Positions 1 to 7,177 of a DNA stretch of 8,124 nucleotides are shown in pieces. Within the stretch, counting starts at the first letter, position 1, and each line of letters starts with the position of its first letter. The stretch covers positions 1 through 8,124 of the forward strand of contig CAJXNF010000113.1 in assembly GCA_913056375.1 (NCBI GenBank), written 5' to 3'. A model generated the notes under the pieces. That model saw nothing but the letters and a program-made list of their open reading frames with translations. It did no database searches and was not told the DNA's origin. Both the position numbers and the translations under genes were made by a program. This stretch comes from an uncultured Pseudomonadota bacterium (GTDB lineage Bacteria; SAR324; NAC60-12).

Positions 1-792
1 CTGACGCTGACCATTCTGCTGCCTCTCTCGGCGATGCTCTATTACAGCTTTCTCAGTGATGTGCCGATCGGCAATCGAGAAGTTTCGTGGACTTTAGAAA
101 ACTACGGAACCTTTTTCGAAAAAGCCTTCTACAGCGAATTGATGCTCCGCTCCTTCAAACTTGGAGCGGAGGTCACCGCCTTTTGCCTGCTGCTCGGCTT
201 CCCTTGTGCTTTGACTCTTGCTAAATCCATTGGAGGACGGACCAAAGAAGCTCTCTTCCTGCTGATCATCCTGCCTTTCTGGTCAAACGCCCTGGTTCGC
301 ATCTTCTCCTGGACAATGGTTCTTCGAGGGAACGGGATTTTGGAGTACTCCATCAATTGGCTCTTGCCTGGGACAGGCCCACTTGGTCTGATGTTCACCT
401 ATCCAGCCATTCTTCTGGGGCTGGTCCACTCCTACCTGCCTTACATGATTCTCACCTGCTACATTTCGATTGATGCCATCGACAACCAGCTACTGGAGGC
501 AGCCCGATCGCTGGGTGCAGGGAAATTGACCATACTCTTTCGGCTGATCGTTCCTCTAGCGTTACCAGGTATCGTTGCGGGTTCAGTTTTGATTTTCATT
601 CCTGTAATCGGTTCATTCATGGAACCTCGACTGCTAGGTGGGCGAAACGGGACCTTCATTGGGACTATTATCGAGGATCAGTTCACCGCAGTTTTCAATT
701 GGCCCCTTGGCGCAGCATTATCTTTCATCATGATGGGACTCGTACTGCTGGTCCTTTTGGGTTTCTCGCCTATCGTACGTCGCTTCAAATGA
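1..792 (+). CDS. potB: PotB-like ABC transporter permease, 5' partial
   Basis: Inner-membrane permease of a spermidine/putrescine-type ABC importer. The reading frame is open from base 1, upstream of the first in-window ATG at 34, so the true start lies before the window; 263 codons are present and probably a few tens of residues are missing. Hydrophobic segments recur along the protein. The EAA loop that docks on the ATPase is clear (EAARSLGAG, starting at window codon 166), followed by the typical FRLIVPLALPGI stretch. Residues such as SFMEPRLLGG also fit the PotB/PotH branch. The stop overlaps the start of the PotC-like gene by 4 bases (ATGA, 789-792), so the two permeases are likely made together as a heterodimer. 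Substrate cannot be read from permease sequence: this branch also carries opines, phosphonates and other small solutes. The symbol denotes the family, not proven polyamine transport. Confidence 0.93.
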   Translation: MTLTILLPLSAMLYYSFLSDVPIGNREVSWTLENYGTFFEKAFYSELMLRSFKLGAEVTAFCLLLGFPCALTLAKSIGGRTKEALFLLIILPFWSNALVRIFSWTMVLRGNGILEYSINWLLPGTGPLGLMFTYPAILLGLVHSYLPYMILTCYISIDAIDNQLLEAARSLGAGKLTILFRLIVPLALPGIVAGSVLIFIPVIGSFMEPRLLGGRNGTFIGTIIEDQFTAVFNWPLGAALSFIMMGLVLLVLLGFSPIVRRFK

Positions 793-1568
793 ACTTCCTC
801 AAATGGACTGGTCGGACCTACCTGGTTTGCATTCTGCTCTTTCTGTATGTTCCAATCTTGGTGATGGTTGCCTTATCATTCAACGAATCCCAGCTGTATC
901 GACTTCCAATAGAATGGAGTACCCGATGGTACGAAGCGCTAGCGAATAACAGCAAACTTCATTCAGCGACTCTAAACAGCGTAACGGTCGCTTTTCTGAG
1001 CACGTGCCTATCGACCTTGTTGGGGACTGCGGTCGCCCTTGCTTTTTTCAGGTATCATTTTAGAGCGAAGCGTTTGCTGCAAATCCTGATTTTTCCACCG
1101 ATCACGATCCCCTGGTTAATCATCGGGACGGCGATGCTCGTCTTTTTCTTCTGGGTGGGGATCGGACGTGGACTTCATGCGATGGTCCTGGGTCACGTTG
1201 CTCTTTCATTGCCCTATGTCGTCATTGTCGTTTCGGCGAGGTTGAAATCTTTTGACTCCGCGCTCGAAGATGCGGCCAGATCTCTGGGTGCCAGTTACTG
1301 GCAAACAACCCTGTGGGTTACCGTACCCTGGTTGATGCCGGGGATCATCGCAGCAGCTCTGTTTGCGTTTGCTGTCTCCTTGGATCAATTCCTCATTTCT
1401 TACTTTCTGGCCGCACCTGGCGTCACGACGCTGCCCGTGGAAATTTACACAGCAATCCGCAAAGGGTTCACACCAGAGATCAATGCCATTTCCACACTTG
1501 TCATCATTCTTTCGATGCTATTGCTTCTGGGGGTCTCTCGATTCTATCGCTTTGGTGGGCGGGACTGA
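789..1568 (+). CDS. potC: PotC-like ABC transporter permease
   Basis: Second inner-membrane permease of the importer, 259 residues, the usual PotC length. About six membrane segments are visible (roughly residues 10-30, 64-86, 98-121, 129-148, 184-206, 234-251). The EAA loop (EDAARSLGAS, from residue 160) sits between segments 4 and 5 and is followed by VPWLMPGI. The downstream SLDQFLISYFL stretch is typical of PotC/PotI (family form usually SxDDFxxSxF). I chose the ATG at 789 because it overlaps the preceding stop in an ATGA arrangement and starts just before the first membrane segment; the frame stays open to 699, but that would add 30 non-hydrophobic residues encoded inside potB. No clear Shine-Dalgarno precedes 789, which fits coupled reinitiation after potB. 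The stop overlaps the ATPase start by one base (TGATG). Confidence 0.95.
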   Translation: MNFLKWTGRTYLVCILLFLYVPILVMVALSFNESQLYRLPIEWSTRWYEALANNSKLHSATLNSVTVAFLSTCLSTLLGTAVALAFFRYHFRAKRLLQILIFPPITIPWLIIGTAMLVFFFWVGIGRGLHAMVLGHVALSLPYVVIVVSARLKSFDSALEDAARSLGASYWQTTLWVTVPWLMPGIIAAALFAFAVSLDQFLISYFLAAPGVTTLPVEIYTAIRKGFTPEINAISTLVIILSMLLLLGVSRFYRFGGRD

Positions 1569-2623
1569 TGGCCAGTGTAAGTGTCCAGAACCTCAGCAAA
1601 AAGTTTGGGAGTACGGTTGCGCTGGATCAAGTCTCCTTTGAATTTGAGGATGGAAAATTCTTTGCGCTATTGGGCCCCTCTGGAAGTGGCAAAACGACGT
1701 TGCTACGGATGATTGCAGGCTTTGAAAATCCTGACCAGGGCTCAATTCAGATTGATGGGAAGGTCGTGGATCACATCCCCGTGGAAAAGCGAGACATTGG
1801 CATGGTCTTCCAGAGTTACGCGCTTTTTCCAAACATGGATGTTCAGGCTAATGTGGGATTTGGACTGCGGGTACGAGGGATTTCTGCATCAGAGACGAAG
1901 CGTCTTGTAGGTGAGGCGCTGGAACTGGTGCGGCTGTCGGGATTTGATGACCGTAGACCCCATCAACTCTCCGGAGGTCAGCGACAACGGGTAGCCTTGG
2001 CTCGGGCAATTGTTACAAAACCTCGTGTGCTTCTACTGGATGAACCTTTGAGCGCCCTAGACCGGACTCTGCGTTTGGAGATGGAGATTGAGTTGAAACG
2101 CATTCAGCGTGATGTGGGAATCACCACGATTTTTGTGACCCACGATCAAGAAGAGGCGCTAACCATGTCGGATCAAATTGGAATTCTTAATGAAGGTCAG
2201 CTTGTTCAACACGGTAGCCCAGTGGACATCTATGAAAATCCCCAGAGCGTCTTTGTGGCTAGATTTCTGGGAGAAGCCAACCTATTGAAGGGGCAAGTTG
2301 ACGGTTCAAGTGTCAATTTAGAAGTTGGTGGAACTATTCAAACTCGTAGCAAACCTGCTTCCCCTCTAGTCATCTGCTCCATCCGTCCTGAAAAAATTTC
2401 GATCCACAAAGAAAAAAATATAGCCCCTTCCAGCAGCAATCAGATAGCTGGTCGAGTCAATGAACATATCTTCAATGGGACGAGTCTGACCTACCTGGTT
2501 CAATGTGGAGATCAAGTTGTCAGAGTCTTTGTACAGAATCTTTCAGGGGAGTTGATTGCACCAAATACCCCAGTTCATCTCAGCTTTCGACCAGAAGACA
2601 CCTTGGTTTTTCCAGATGCCTGA
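1568..2623 (+). CDS. potA: PotA-like ABC transporter ATP-binding protein
   Basis: Cytoplasmic ATPase that powers the importer, 351 residues. It has the nucleotide-binding domain in full order: Walker A GPSGSGKT at residues 36-43, Q-loop in MVFQSYALFP, signature LSGGQ at 134-138, Walker B LLLDEP with D158 and E159, D-loop SALD, and H-loop His192 in THDQEEA. From about residue 235 a C-terminal TOBE-type regulatory region follows (ARFLGEANLL, SIRPEKI, LSFRPED), as in PotA, FbpC and related importers. The ATG at 1568 gives the canonical N-terminus (VSVQNLSKKFGS); an upstream in-frame extension to 1313 lies inside potC and is not credible. A GGTGGG stretch about 10 bases upstream may act as a weak ribosome site. 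The last 8 bases overlap the hydrolase gene. All catalytic residues are intact, so the transporter should be functional. Confidence 0.96.
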   Translation: MASVSVQNLSKKFGSTVALDQVSFEFEDGKFFALLGPSGSGKTTLLRMIAGFENPDQGSIQIDGKVVDHIPVEKRDIGMVFQSYALFPNMDVQANVGFGLRVRGISASETKRLVGEALELVRLSGFDDRRPHQLSGGQRQRVALARAIVTKPRVLLLDEPLSALDRTLRLEMEIELKRIQRDVGITTIFVTHDQEEALTMSDQIGILNEGQLVQHGSPVDIYENPQSVFVARFLGEANLLKGQVDGSSVNLEVGGTIQTRSKPASPLVICSIRPEKISIHKEKNIAPSSSNQIAGRVNEHIFNGTSLTYLVQCGDQVVRVFVQNLSGELIAPNTPVHLSFRPEDTLVFPDA

Positions 2624-3233
2624 AAGACACGCACTCACCAACGGAGTTCTTGATGAGCAGGCGTTGCACATCTGCATAGACATGCAGCAGATCTTCCTGG
2701 AACCAGGCCCTTGGTATGCCGAAGCCGGGTTGGCTCTGCTACCCAAGATTGAGCAACTAGTTCATGCTCGAAATCTCCCAACTGTTTTTACTAGGTTCAT
2801 TACCCCTAGCAATGCATCAGAAGCCACTGGTAGTTGGCAGACCTACTATAAATTTTGGCATCAGGTGACCAAAGAAGAAGCTGGAGAGGAATGGCTAGCC
2901 CTGCACCCAACTCTGCAGAAATTTGCCAAATCTGAAAACACCTTCGATAAGACGACCTATGATGCCTTTGCTTCAGGTTCACTCAGATCGAGTATTGAAA
3001 GGGCCCAGCCCTCTGCATTGATTTTTAGTGGAATCGAAACCGATGTTTGTGTACTCGCGACAGTTTTGACAGCCGTAGATCTTGGTTTTCGTACCATCAT
3101 CGCACAAGACGCAGTCACCAGTTCAGACCTCAATTCTCACAAGGCCTGCTGCGAATTACTCTTTCCCCGCTATTCCCAGCAAATTGAAATCGCAACAGTT
3201 GCTGAAATTCTCTCAGCCCGAGGTGAATCATGA
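2616..3233 (+). CDS. Isochorismatase-family cysteine hydrolase
   Basis: Cytoplasmic cysteine hydrolase of the isochorismatase superfamily, 205 residues, the usual family length. The catalytic triad is complete: Asp22 in ICIDMQQIF, Lys112 in FDKTTYDAF, and nucleophile Cys145 in the hallmark GIETDVCV. The family includes isochorismatase, nicotinamidase, N-carbamoylsarcosine amidase, ureidoacrylate amidase (RutB) and maleamate amidase, so the bond cut is most often a C-N amide; the exact substrate cannot be assigned. No carrier-protein domain is attached, which argues against siderophore-type isochorismatase. The start at 2616 lies inside the last codons of the ATPase gene (8-base overlap). An earlier in-frame ATG at 2556 would only add residues encoded within potA, and the conserved fold begins soon after residue 15. 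The stop overlaps the next gene by 4 bases (ATGA). Its position inside the transporter operon suggests it acts on the imported compound. Confidence 0.9.
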   Translation: MPERHALTNGVLDEQALHICIDMQQIFLEPGPWYAEAGLALLPKIEQLVHARNLPTVFTRFITPSNASEATGSWQTYYKFWHQVTKEEAGEEWLALHPTLQKFAKSENTFDKTTYDAFASGSLRSSIERAQPSALIFSGIETDVCVLATVLTAVDLGFRTIIAQDAVTSSDLNSHKACCELLFPRYSQQIEIATVAEILSARGES

Positions 3234-5026
3234 CCCCCAATCGATGGTGGACCTGGAACTCAGAACGCCCTGCAGAATTGATCCACCTCGCCTCTGGTCT
3301 ACAAATCACTCCTCTTCTTTATGCTGCCTCCAAAGAACGAATTTCTCTTTTGAATCCCGGGTCTGAGATTACCTTTGGTCGACGCCCTGTTGGAGATGCA
3401 TTGATTCAGTTCACCACGGAAGTAGCCGGAACTGTCCTGCAGTGGCAGTACGAATTAAGAGAGGGCGATTTCATGATCCAATGGCAGGTGCTGCAACATG
3501 GTGAGTGGGGACTGCGATTTTGGGTAAATCTGTGCCTGACCGGGACTAAGGATTTGAATTTTGTTTATGAAAGGCAAACAGGTCAGATTTTTGGAGCAGG
3601 AACGGATCGGAGCTTTTCATTAACCTCTGACAAAAAACCTCTGCTGGTGACACAACATCAAGATCTCGAGGCGCTTAACAAAGAGTATCAGGATCATGGT
3701 TATTTTTATCTAGCATCTCGAGCAGAGAGCGGAGAGTTTCTGGCCTTACGTTTCAATCTCGAAGAAGCTCCCAGCATGACCATACGTGGATCTCTGGGAA
3801 ATGATCCAAAGAAGCTCGTTCCTCAGGGATTTCCAAGGACTGCAACTGAACCAAGGGAGCGAGCCTTGGAGGCACTACATGATGTCATTGCCTGGAATCA
3901 TGTTTGGGATGCGGTCAACCTGAGACCCTATACGGCTTTGAGCCGGTTCTGGAACAAGAAGAAATTTGGTGGCTTCGGCGTCTGGCTCAATGACATTCTT
4001 TATAACGCCTGGATGTGGGGCTTTTTTGATGTTGCACGTGCATTAGAAAATCTGGATGCCGTCTTCGCTCATCAGACAGAGGCCGGAAACTTTCCCTGCC
4101 TAGTCACTGGGAACGACGCCTGGCTGGATCGTACCCAGCCCCCAATTGCTGCCTTCGTGGTCTGGTCACTCTATGAAAAGACAGGGCGCACGGACATTCT
4201 CGAGAGGTATGCTGCGGGTCTTCTGCAGAACTTGGACTGGTGGTGGTCCAAAAGACAATTGGGAGACACCGGCTTGCTCTGCTTTGGCACTAGTTTAGAC
4301 GCAGGCGATGGTCTCTACAAAGGCACCAAGCTCGCTGCAAAGGACGAATCCACGATGGACAACTCGCCTCTCCACGATCCAGTCCCCTTTGATGAAGTGA
4401 GCGGACTGTTGCTAGCTGCAGACGTTGGTGTCAATTCAATGGCCGCACTGGATGGTGAATTACTGGAACGAATCTTCAACGAACTCGGTGAATTAGCTAC
4501 TGCCCAGCAATTGAGGGAGCGCACTGTTACTCACAAGCAAAGAATCGCAGAGTGGCTCTGGGATGAAAGCCGAGGAATTTTCGCAAACAGAATGATCAGC
4601 GGCGACTTTGTCAGCACCCTCGCACCCACCTCTTTCTTCCCAATGGCGGCTGGTATTGGTTCGGGGGATCAGGCTCAAAGGATGATCCATGGCTATCTAA
4701 ATAATCCTTCGAAATTTGGAGGGGAGTTTGGTCTGCCCTCCGTGACAAGAGACGATCTAGCGTATACGGATAATGTCTACTGGCGAGGAAGAATATGGGC
4801 TCCTCTCAACTTTTGGGTCTGGCAAGGACTGAAGCGTCAAGGTTTTATCAAGGAATCTGAACAGCTGGCTGAACAGAGTTGGGCACTCTTCGAAAAGAAT
4901 TGGAAGCAACGACTCTGTGGAGAAAATTTTAACGCTGAAACTGGCGAGGTACTTGATCAGCCTGATACGGATGGCTTTTATTCCTGGGGAGCCTTGCTGG
5001 CTGCGATGAAGGCGCTTGAAAATTGA
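3230..5026 (+). CDS. GH63-type glycoside hydrolase (mannosyl/glucosylglycerate hydrolase-like)
   Basis: A 598-residue glycosidase with no signal peptide, so probably cytoplasmic. Residues 1 to about 200 are beta-rich and resemble the N-terminal sandwich seen in larger GH63 and related inverting enzymes. From about residue 215 an (alpha/alpha)6 catalytic domain follows. It carries the family landmarks RPYTALSRFWN (ending at 242), LNDILYNAWMWG with Asp255, ESTMDNSP with Asp377 as the likely general acid, YWRGRIW from residue 517, and ENFNAETGE with Glu565 as the likely general base. GH63 members include processing alpha-glucosidase I, E. coli YgjK and the bacterial mannosylglycerate/glucosylglycerate hydrolases; the motif spelling resembles the last group most, but those are near 450 residues and lack this long N-terminal part. 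The start is set by the ATGA overlap with the hydrolase gene and a GAGGTG Shine-Dalgarno at 3220-3225. Likely role: releasing a hexose from an imported glycoside. Substrate unknown. Confidence 0.85.
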   Translation: MTPNRWWTWNSERPAELIHLASGLQITPLLYAASKERISLLNPGSEITFGRRPVGDALIQFTTEVAGTVLQWQYELREGDFMIQWQVLQHGEWGLRFWVNLCLTGTKDLNFVYERQTGQIFGAGTDRSFSLTSDKKPLLVTQHQDLEALNKEYQDHGYFYLASRAESGEFLALRFNLEEAPSMTIRGSLGNDPKKLVPQGFPRTATEPRERALEALHDVIAWNHVWDAVNLRPYTALSRFWNKKKFGGFGVWLNDILYNAWMWGFFDVARALENLDAVFAHQTEAGNFPCLVTGNDAWLDRTQPPIAAFVVWSLYEKTGRTDILERYAAGLLQNLDWWWSKRQLGDTGLLCFGTSLDAGDGLYKGTKLAAKDESTMDNSPLHDPVPFDEVSGLLLAADVGVNSMAALDGELLERIFNELGELATAQQLRERTVTHKQRIAEWLWDESRGIFANRMISGDFVSTLAPTSFFPMAAGIGSGDQAQRMIHGYLNNPSKFGGEFGLPSVTRDDLAYTDNVYWRGRIWAPLNFWVWQGLKRQGFIKESEQLAEQSWALFEKNWKQRLCGENFNAETGEVLDQPDTDGFYSWGALLAAMKALEN

Positions 5027-5129
5027 CTTTGTCGATCAAAACTTTACTTTCAGGCATCACATTGAAAACAAAGTCTGTCGGAGTGATTTAGACAGTCGAT
5101 TTAGGTTATTTCAATCAGGAGAATGAGGC
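5027..5129 (+). promoter_or_regulatory. Spacer before the IolD-like gene; possible weak promoter
   Basis: This 103-base gap is the first real break in the gene block. It contains TTGAAA at 5062-5067, five of six matches to a sigma-70 -35 box, but the best -10 candidate (TTTAGA, 5087-5092) is poor and spaced 19 bases away. A short inverted repeat, CTGTC at 5075-5079 and GACAG at 5091-5095, lies across that candidate and could be an operator half-site pair. GTCGAT also occurs twice, at 5031-5036 and 5095-5100. A clear ribosome site AGGAGA at 5117-5122 lies seven bases before the ATG at 5130. I see no convincing hairpin with a T-run, so readthrough from upstream is possible. The ribosome site is well supported; the promoter and operator are weak guesses. 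Confidence 0.25.
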
Positions 5130-7025
5130 ATGAACTTTTACCCCTCTGAACAGAAAGAACGACTCACTCTTTCACAAGCCATTGTGAAATACTTACAGGC
5201 ACAATACTCAGAATACGATGGGGTGGAGCAGCGTTTTATTCAGGGAATCTGGGGAATCTTTGGACATGGGAACGTTTCCGGGTTGAGCCAGGCACTAGTG
5301 GAGTATGGTCAGGAATTACCCTATCACAAACCATGTAATGAACAGTCCATGGTTCATGCTTCGACCGGCTTTGCAAGAGCAAAGAGACGCAAAGCTACGA
5401 TGGCTTGTACGACCTCAATTGGTCCTGGAGCGACCAACATGATCACTGGAGCGGCGACAGCTACCATCTGCCGCATCCCAGTGCTTTTGCTTCCCTCAGA
5501 CTATTATGCCTCCCGTTATGGTGGGACTGTTCTTCAGGATATAGATCATCTCAGCTCTGAAGACATGTCTGTTACCGACACATTTCGCGTCGTCAGCCGC
5601 TTTTTTGATCGAATCACTCGCCCTGAGCAAATCCTCACCTCGCTGCCAGAAGCCATGCGCATCATGACCAATCCTGCCGAGACCGGTGCGGTAACGATCG
5701 CATTACCACAGGATATTCAAGGCTATGCCTACGACTACCCAACTCGCTTCTTTGAGAAACGGATCTGGCGAATTGAACGAAGCTTTCCGAATCCTGCGAG
5801 AATCAAGGAAGCTACTGAGTTGCTCCAGTATGCCAAAAAGCCCTACATCATCGCTGGAGGGGGAATTCACTATTCAGAGGCGTGGAACGAATTGGCTGCA
5901 TTGGCAGAAAAATTTGGCATTCCCGTTGGTGAAACACATGCGGGTCGTGGGTCGATTCAATCCGATGCTGAGCTCCTTTTGGGAGGTACTGGACACCTCG
6001 GAACCCCAGGTGCTGGACGAATTGCCGAAGAAGCTGATGTTGTTCTCTGTGTGGGTACTAGACTCCATGATTTCGTCACAGGCTCCAATTCAGCCTTCCA
6101 GAACCCGGATGTGAAGTTCATCAGTATCAATGTCAATGACCGGGATGCGTACAAGCTCGGAGCACTCCCTATTGTGGCAGATGCCAAATTAGCACTGAGT
6201 GCCTTGCTTGAAGCCGGAATTCAAGCTGGCATTCAGCCTCAAAAAGACTGGGTTAAGAAAGTCCGGTTCGAAAAAAACGCTTGGGAAAACATCAAACGCA
6301 CAGAAGTTTTCATTCAACATGCTGGCGAGAAGATGAGTCAAGGGCACTTGATTGGAATCCTCAATGATGAAATGGATGAGGGTGATGTGCTTGTGGCTGC
6401 AGCCGGGACAATTCCAGCGGATCTAACGAAACTCTTTGATGTAAACGGCGGCAAGACATTGCACTTAGAATTTGGAAATTCCTGCATGGGTTATGATATT
6501 CCAGCAGCGATTGGGGTCAGATTGGCTGGTGCTGAAAAAGAAGTGTATGTGCTGATGGGAGACGGCAATTACCAGATGCATCCCATGGAGCTGGTCACTG
6601 CGATGCAGGAGAGGACAAAAATAACGATCCTATTGAACGTGAATTATGGTTATCAATCGATCCATGGACATCAAAAAGCACTAGTTGGTTATTCACTTGG
6701 CAATGAGTTCAAGATTCGTGATCAAGAAAGTGGGCTCTTGGATGAAGGGCAGTTTATCGAAGTTGATTATGCAAAGAATGCTGAAAGTGTAGGGTTAAAA
6801 ACCTGGGTTGCCAACACTGAGCAGGAAATACGCTCCGCTCTGCAGGCGGCAAAACATCAGGAGAATTCTTGCCTGATTGTGGTGCCAACGGAGAAGTATC
6901 GCTCACCTCCTGGGTCGGAAGTATGGTGGGAGGTCGTTGGAGCCGAAGTGACGAATGATCCAAAGACCAAAGCGCTTGTAGAAGCGAGAGAAGCAGGACG
7001 AATCAAACAACGATTCTATTATTGA
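5130..7025 (+). CDS. IolD-like thiamine-diphosphate enzyme (cyclic 1,2-dione acylhydrolase family)
   Basis: Thiamine-diphosphate (ThDP) enzyme of 631 residues that aligns by eye along its whole length with IolD, which hydrolyses trihydroxycyclohexane-1,2-dione to 5-deoxyglucuronate in myo-inositol breakdown. Typical IolD stretches are IFGHGNVSGL near the N-terminus, NEQSMVHA with cofactor-activating Glu71, SIGPGATNM, VSRFFDRITRPEQ, a central domain with YIIAGGGIHYS, and LEFGNSCMGYDIP. The ThDP/Mg motif begins with GDG at 477-479; Asp478 and Asn505 are the expected metal ligands. Two regions differ from classical IolD as I remember it: the loop usually ATRQPDPVLQQ reads ASRYGGTVLQD, and the segment after the Mg motif reads NYGYQSIHGHQ. 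A strong AGGAGA site supports the start. The symbol is left blank because other iol genes are absent here and the substrate may differ. Acetolactate synthase or glyoxylate carboligase are less likely given the IolD-specific stretches. Confidence 0.85.
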   Translation: MNFYPSEQKERLTLSQAIVKYLQAQYSEYDGVEQRFIQGIWGIFGHGNVSGLSQALVEYGQELPYHKPCNEQSMVHASTGFARAKRRKATMACTTSIGPGATNMITGAATATICRIPVLLLPSDYYASRYGGTVLQDIDHLSSEDMSVTDTFRVVSRFFDRITRPEQILTSLPEAMRIMTNPAETGAVTIALPQDIQGYAYDYPTRFFEKRIWRIERSFPNPARIKEATELLQYAKKPYIIAGGGIHYSEAWNELAALAEKFGIPVGETHAGRGSIQSDAELLLGGTGHLGTPGAGRIAEEADVVLCVGTRLHDFVTGSNSAFQNPDVKFISINVNDRDAYKLGALPIVADAKLALSALLEAGIQAGIQPQKDWVKKVRFEKNAWENIKRTEVFIQHAGEKMSQGHLIGILNDEMDEGDVLVAAAGTIPADLTKLFDVNGGKTLHLEFGNSCMGYDIPAAIGVRLAGAEKEVYVLMGDGNYQMHPMELVTAMQERTKITILLNVNYGYQSIHGHQKALVGYSLGNEFKIRDQESGLLDEGQFIEVDYAKNAESVGLKTWVANTEQEIRSALQAAKHQENSCLIVVPTEKYRSPPGSEVWWEVVGAEVTNDPKTKALVEAREAGRIKQRFYY

Positions 7026-7177
7026 GATCAAGAACTCCCCAATCTTGCAAAAATTCAATTTGGGATCATGTTTTATTCAGTGATTGATTTACAATTCAGA
7101 ACTCCAGCGAATCGCTGTGGTAGAACCCAATCTGTACATTCTGTTTTTGCCTTTCCTAATACTGGTGAAAGAAAGTT
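7026..7177 (+). other. Spacer between the IolD-like and PhyH genes; possible weak terminator and -10 box
   Basis: A 152-base gap. Just after the IolD-like stop, CCCAA (7038-7042) can pair with TTGGG (7060-7064), with GATC on the outer flanks (7026-7029 and 7064-7067) and a short T-rich stretch after 7069. This is a poor terminator at best: the stem is five pairs and the loop is long. TACAAT at 7090-7095 matches five of six bases of a -10 box, but no good -35 lies 16-18 bases upstream. The ribosome site for the next gene is weak (GGTGAAAGAAAG before 7178). The gap length and these hints suggest that the PhyH gene may have its own transcription start, but nothing here is decisive. Confidence 0.2.

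Noticed and set aside
1313..1567. Upstream extension of the ATPase reading frame
   Set aside because: It overlaps the end of the PotC-like gene by 85 codons; the ATPase fold begins right after the ATG at 1568.
2556..2615. Earlier in-frame start for the cysteine hydrolase
   Set aside because: The 20 added residues are encoded within the TOBE region of the ATPase and do not resemble the family N-terminus.
5123..5125. ATG seven bases before the IolD-like start
   Set aside because: It is out of frame and directly adjoins the AGGAGA ribosome site; 5130 has the correct spacing and frame.
5957..6187. Minus-strand open frames inside the IolD-like gene (also 5874-6068 and 6754-6963)
   Set aside because: They lie wholly within a strongly recognised gene, and their translations show no domain that I recognise.
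5130..7025. Acetolactate synthase or glyoxylate carboligase identity
   Set aside because: These share the ThDP fold, but the IFGHGNV, VSRxxDRITRPEQ and LEFGxSCMGYDIP stretches and the overall length fit IolD much better.
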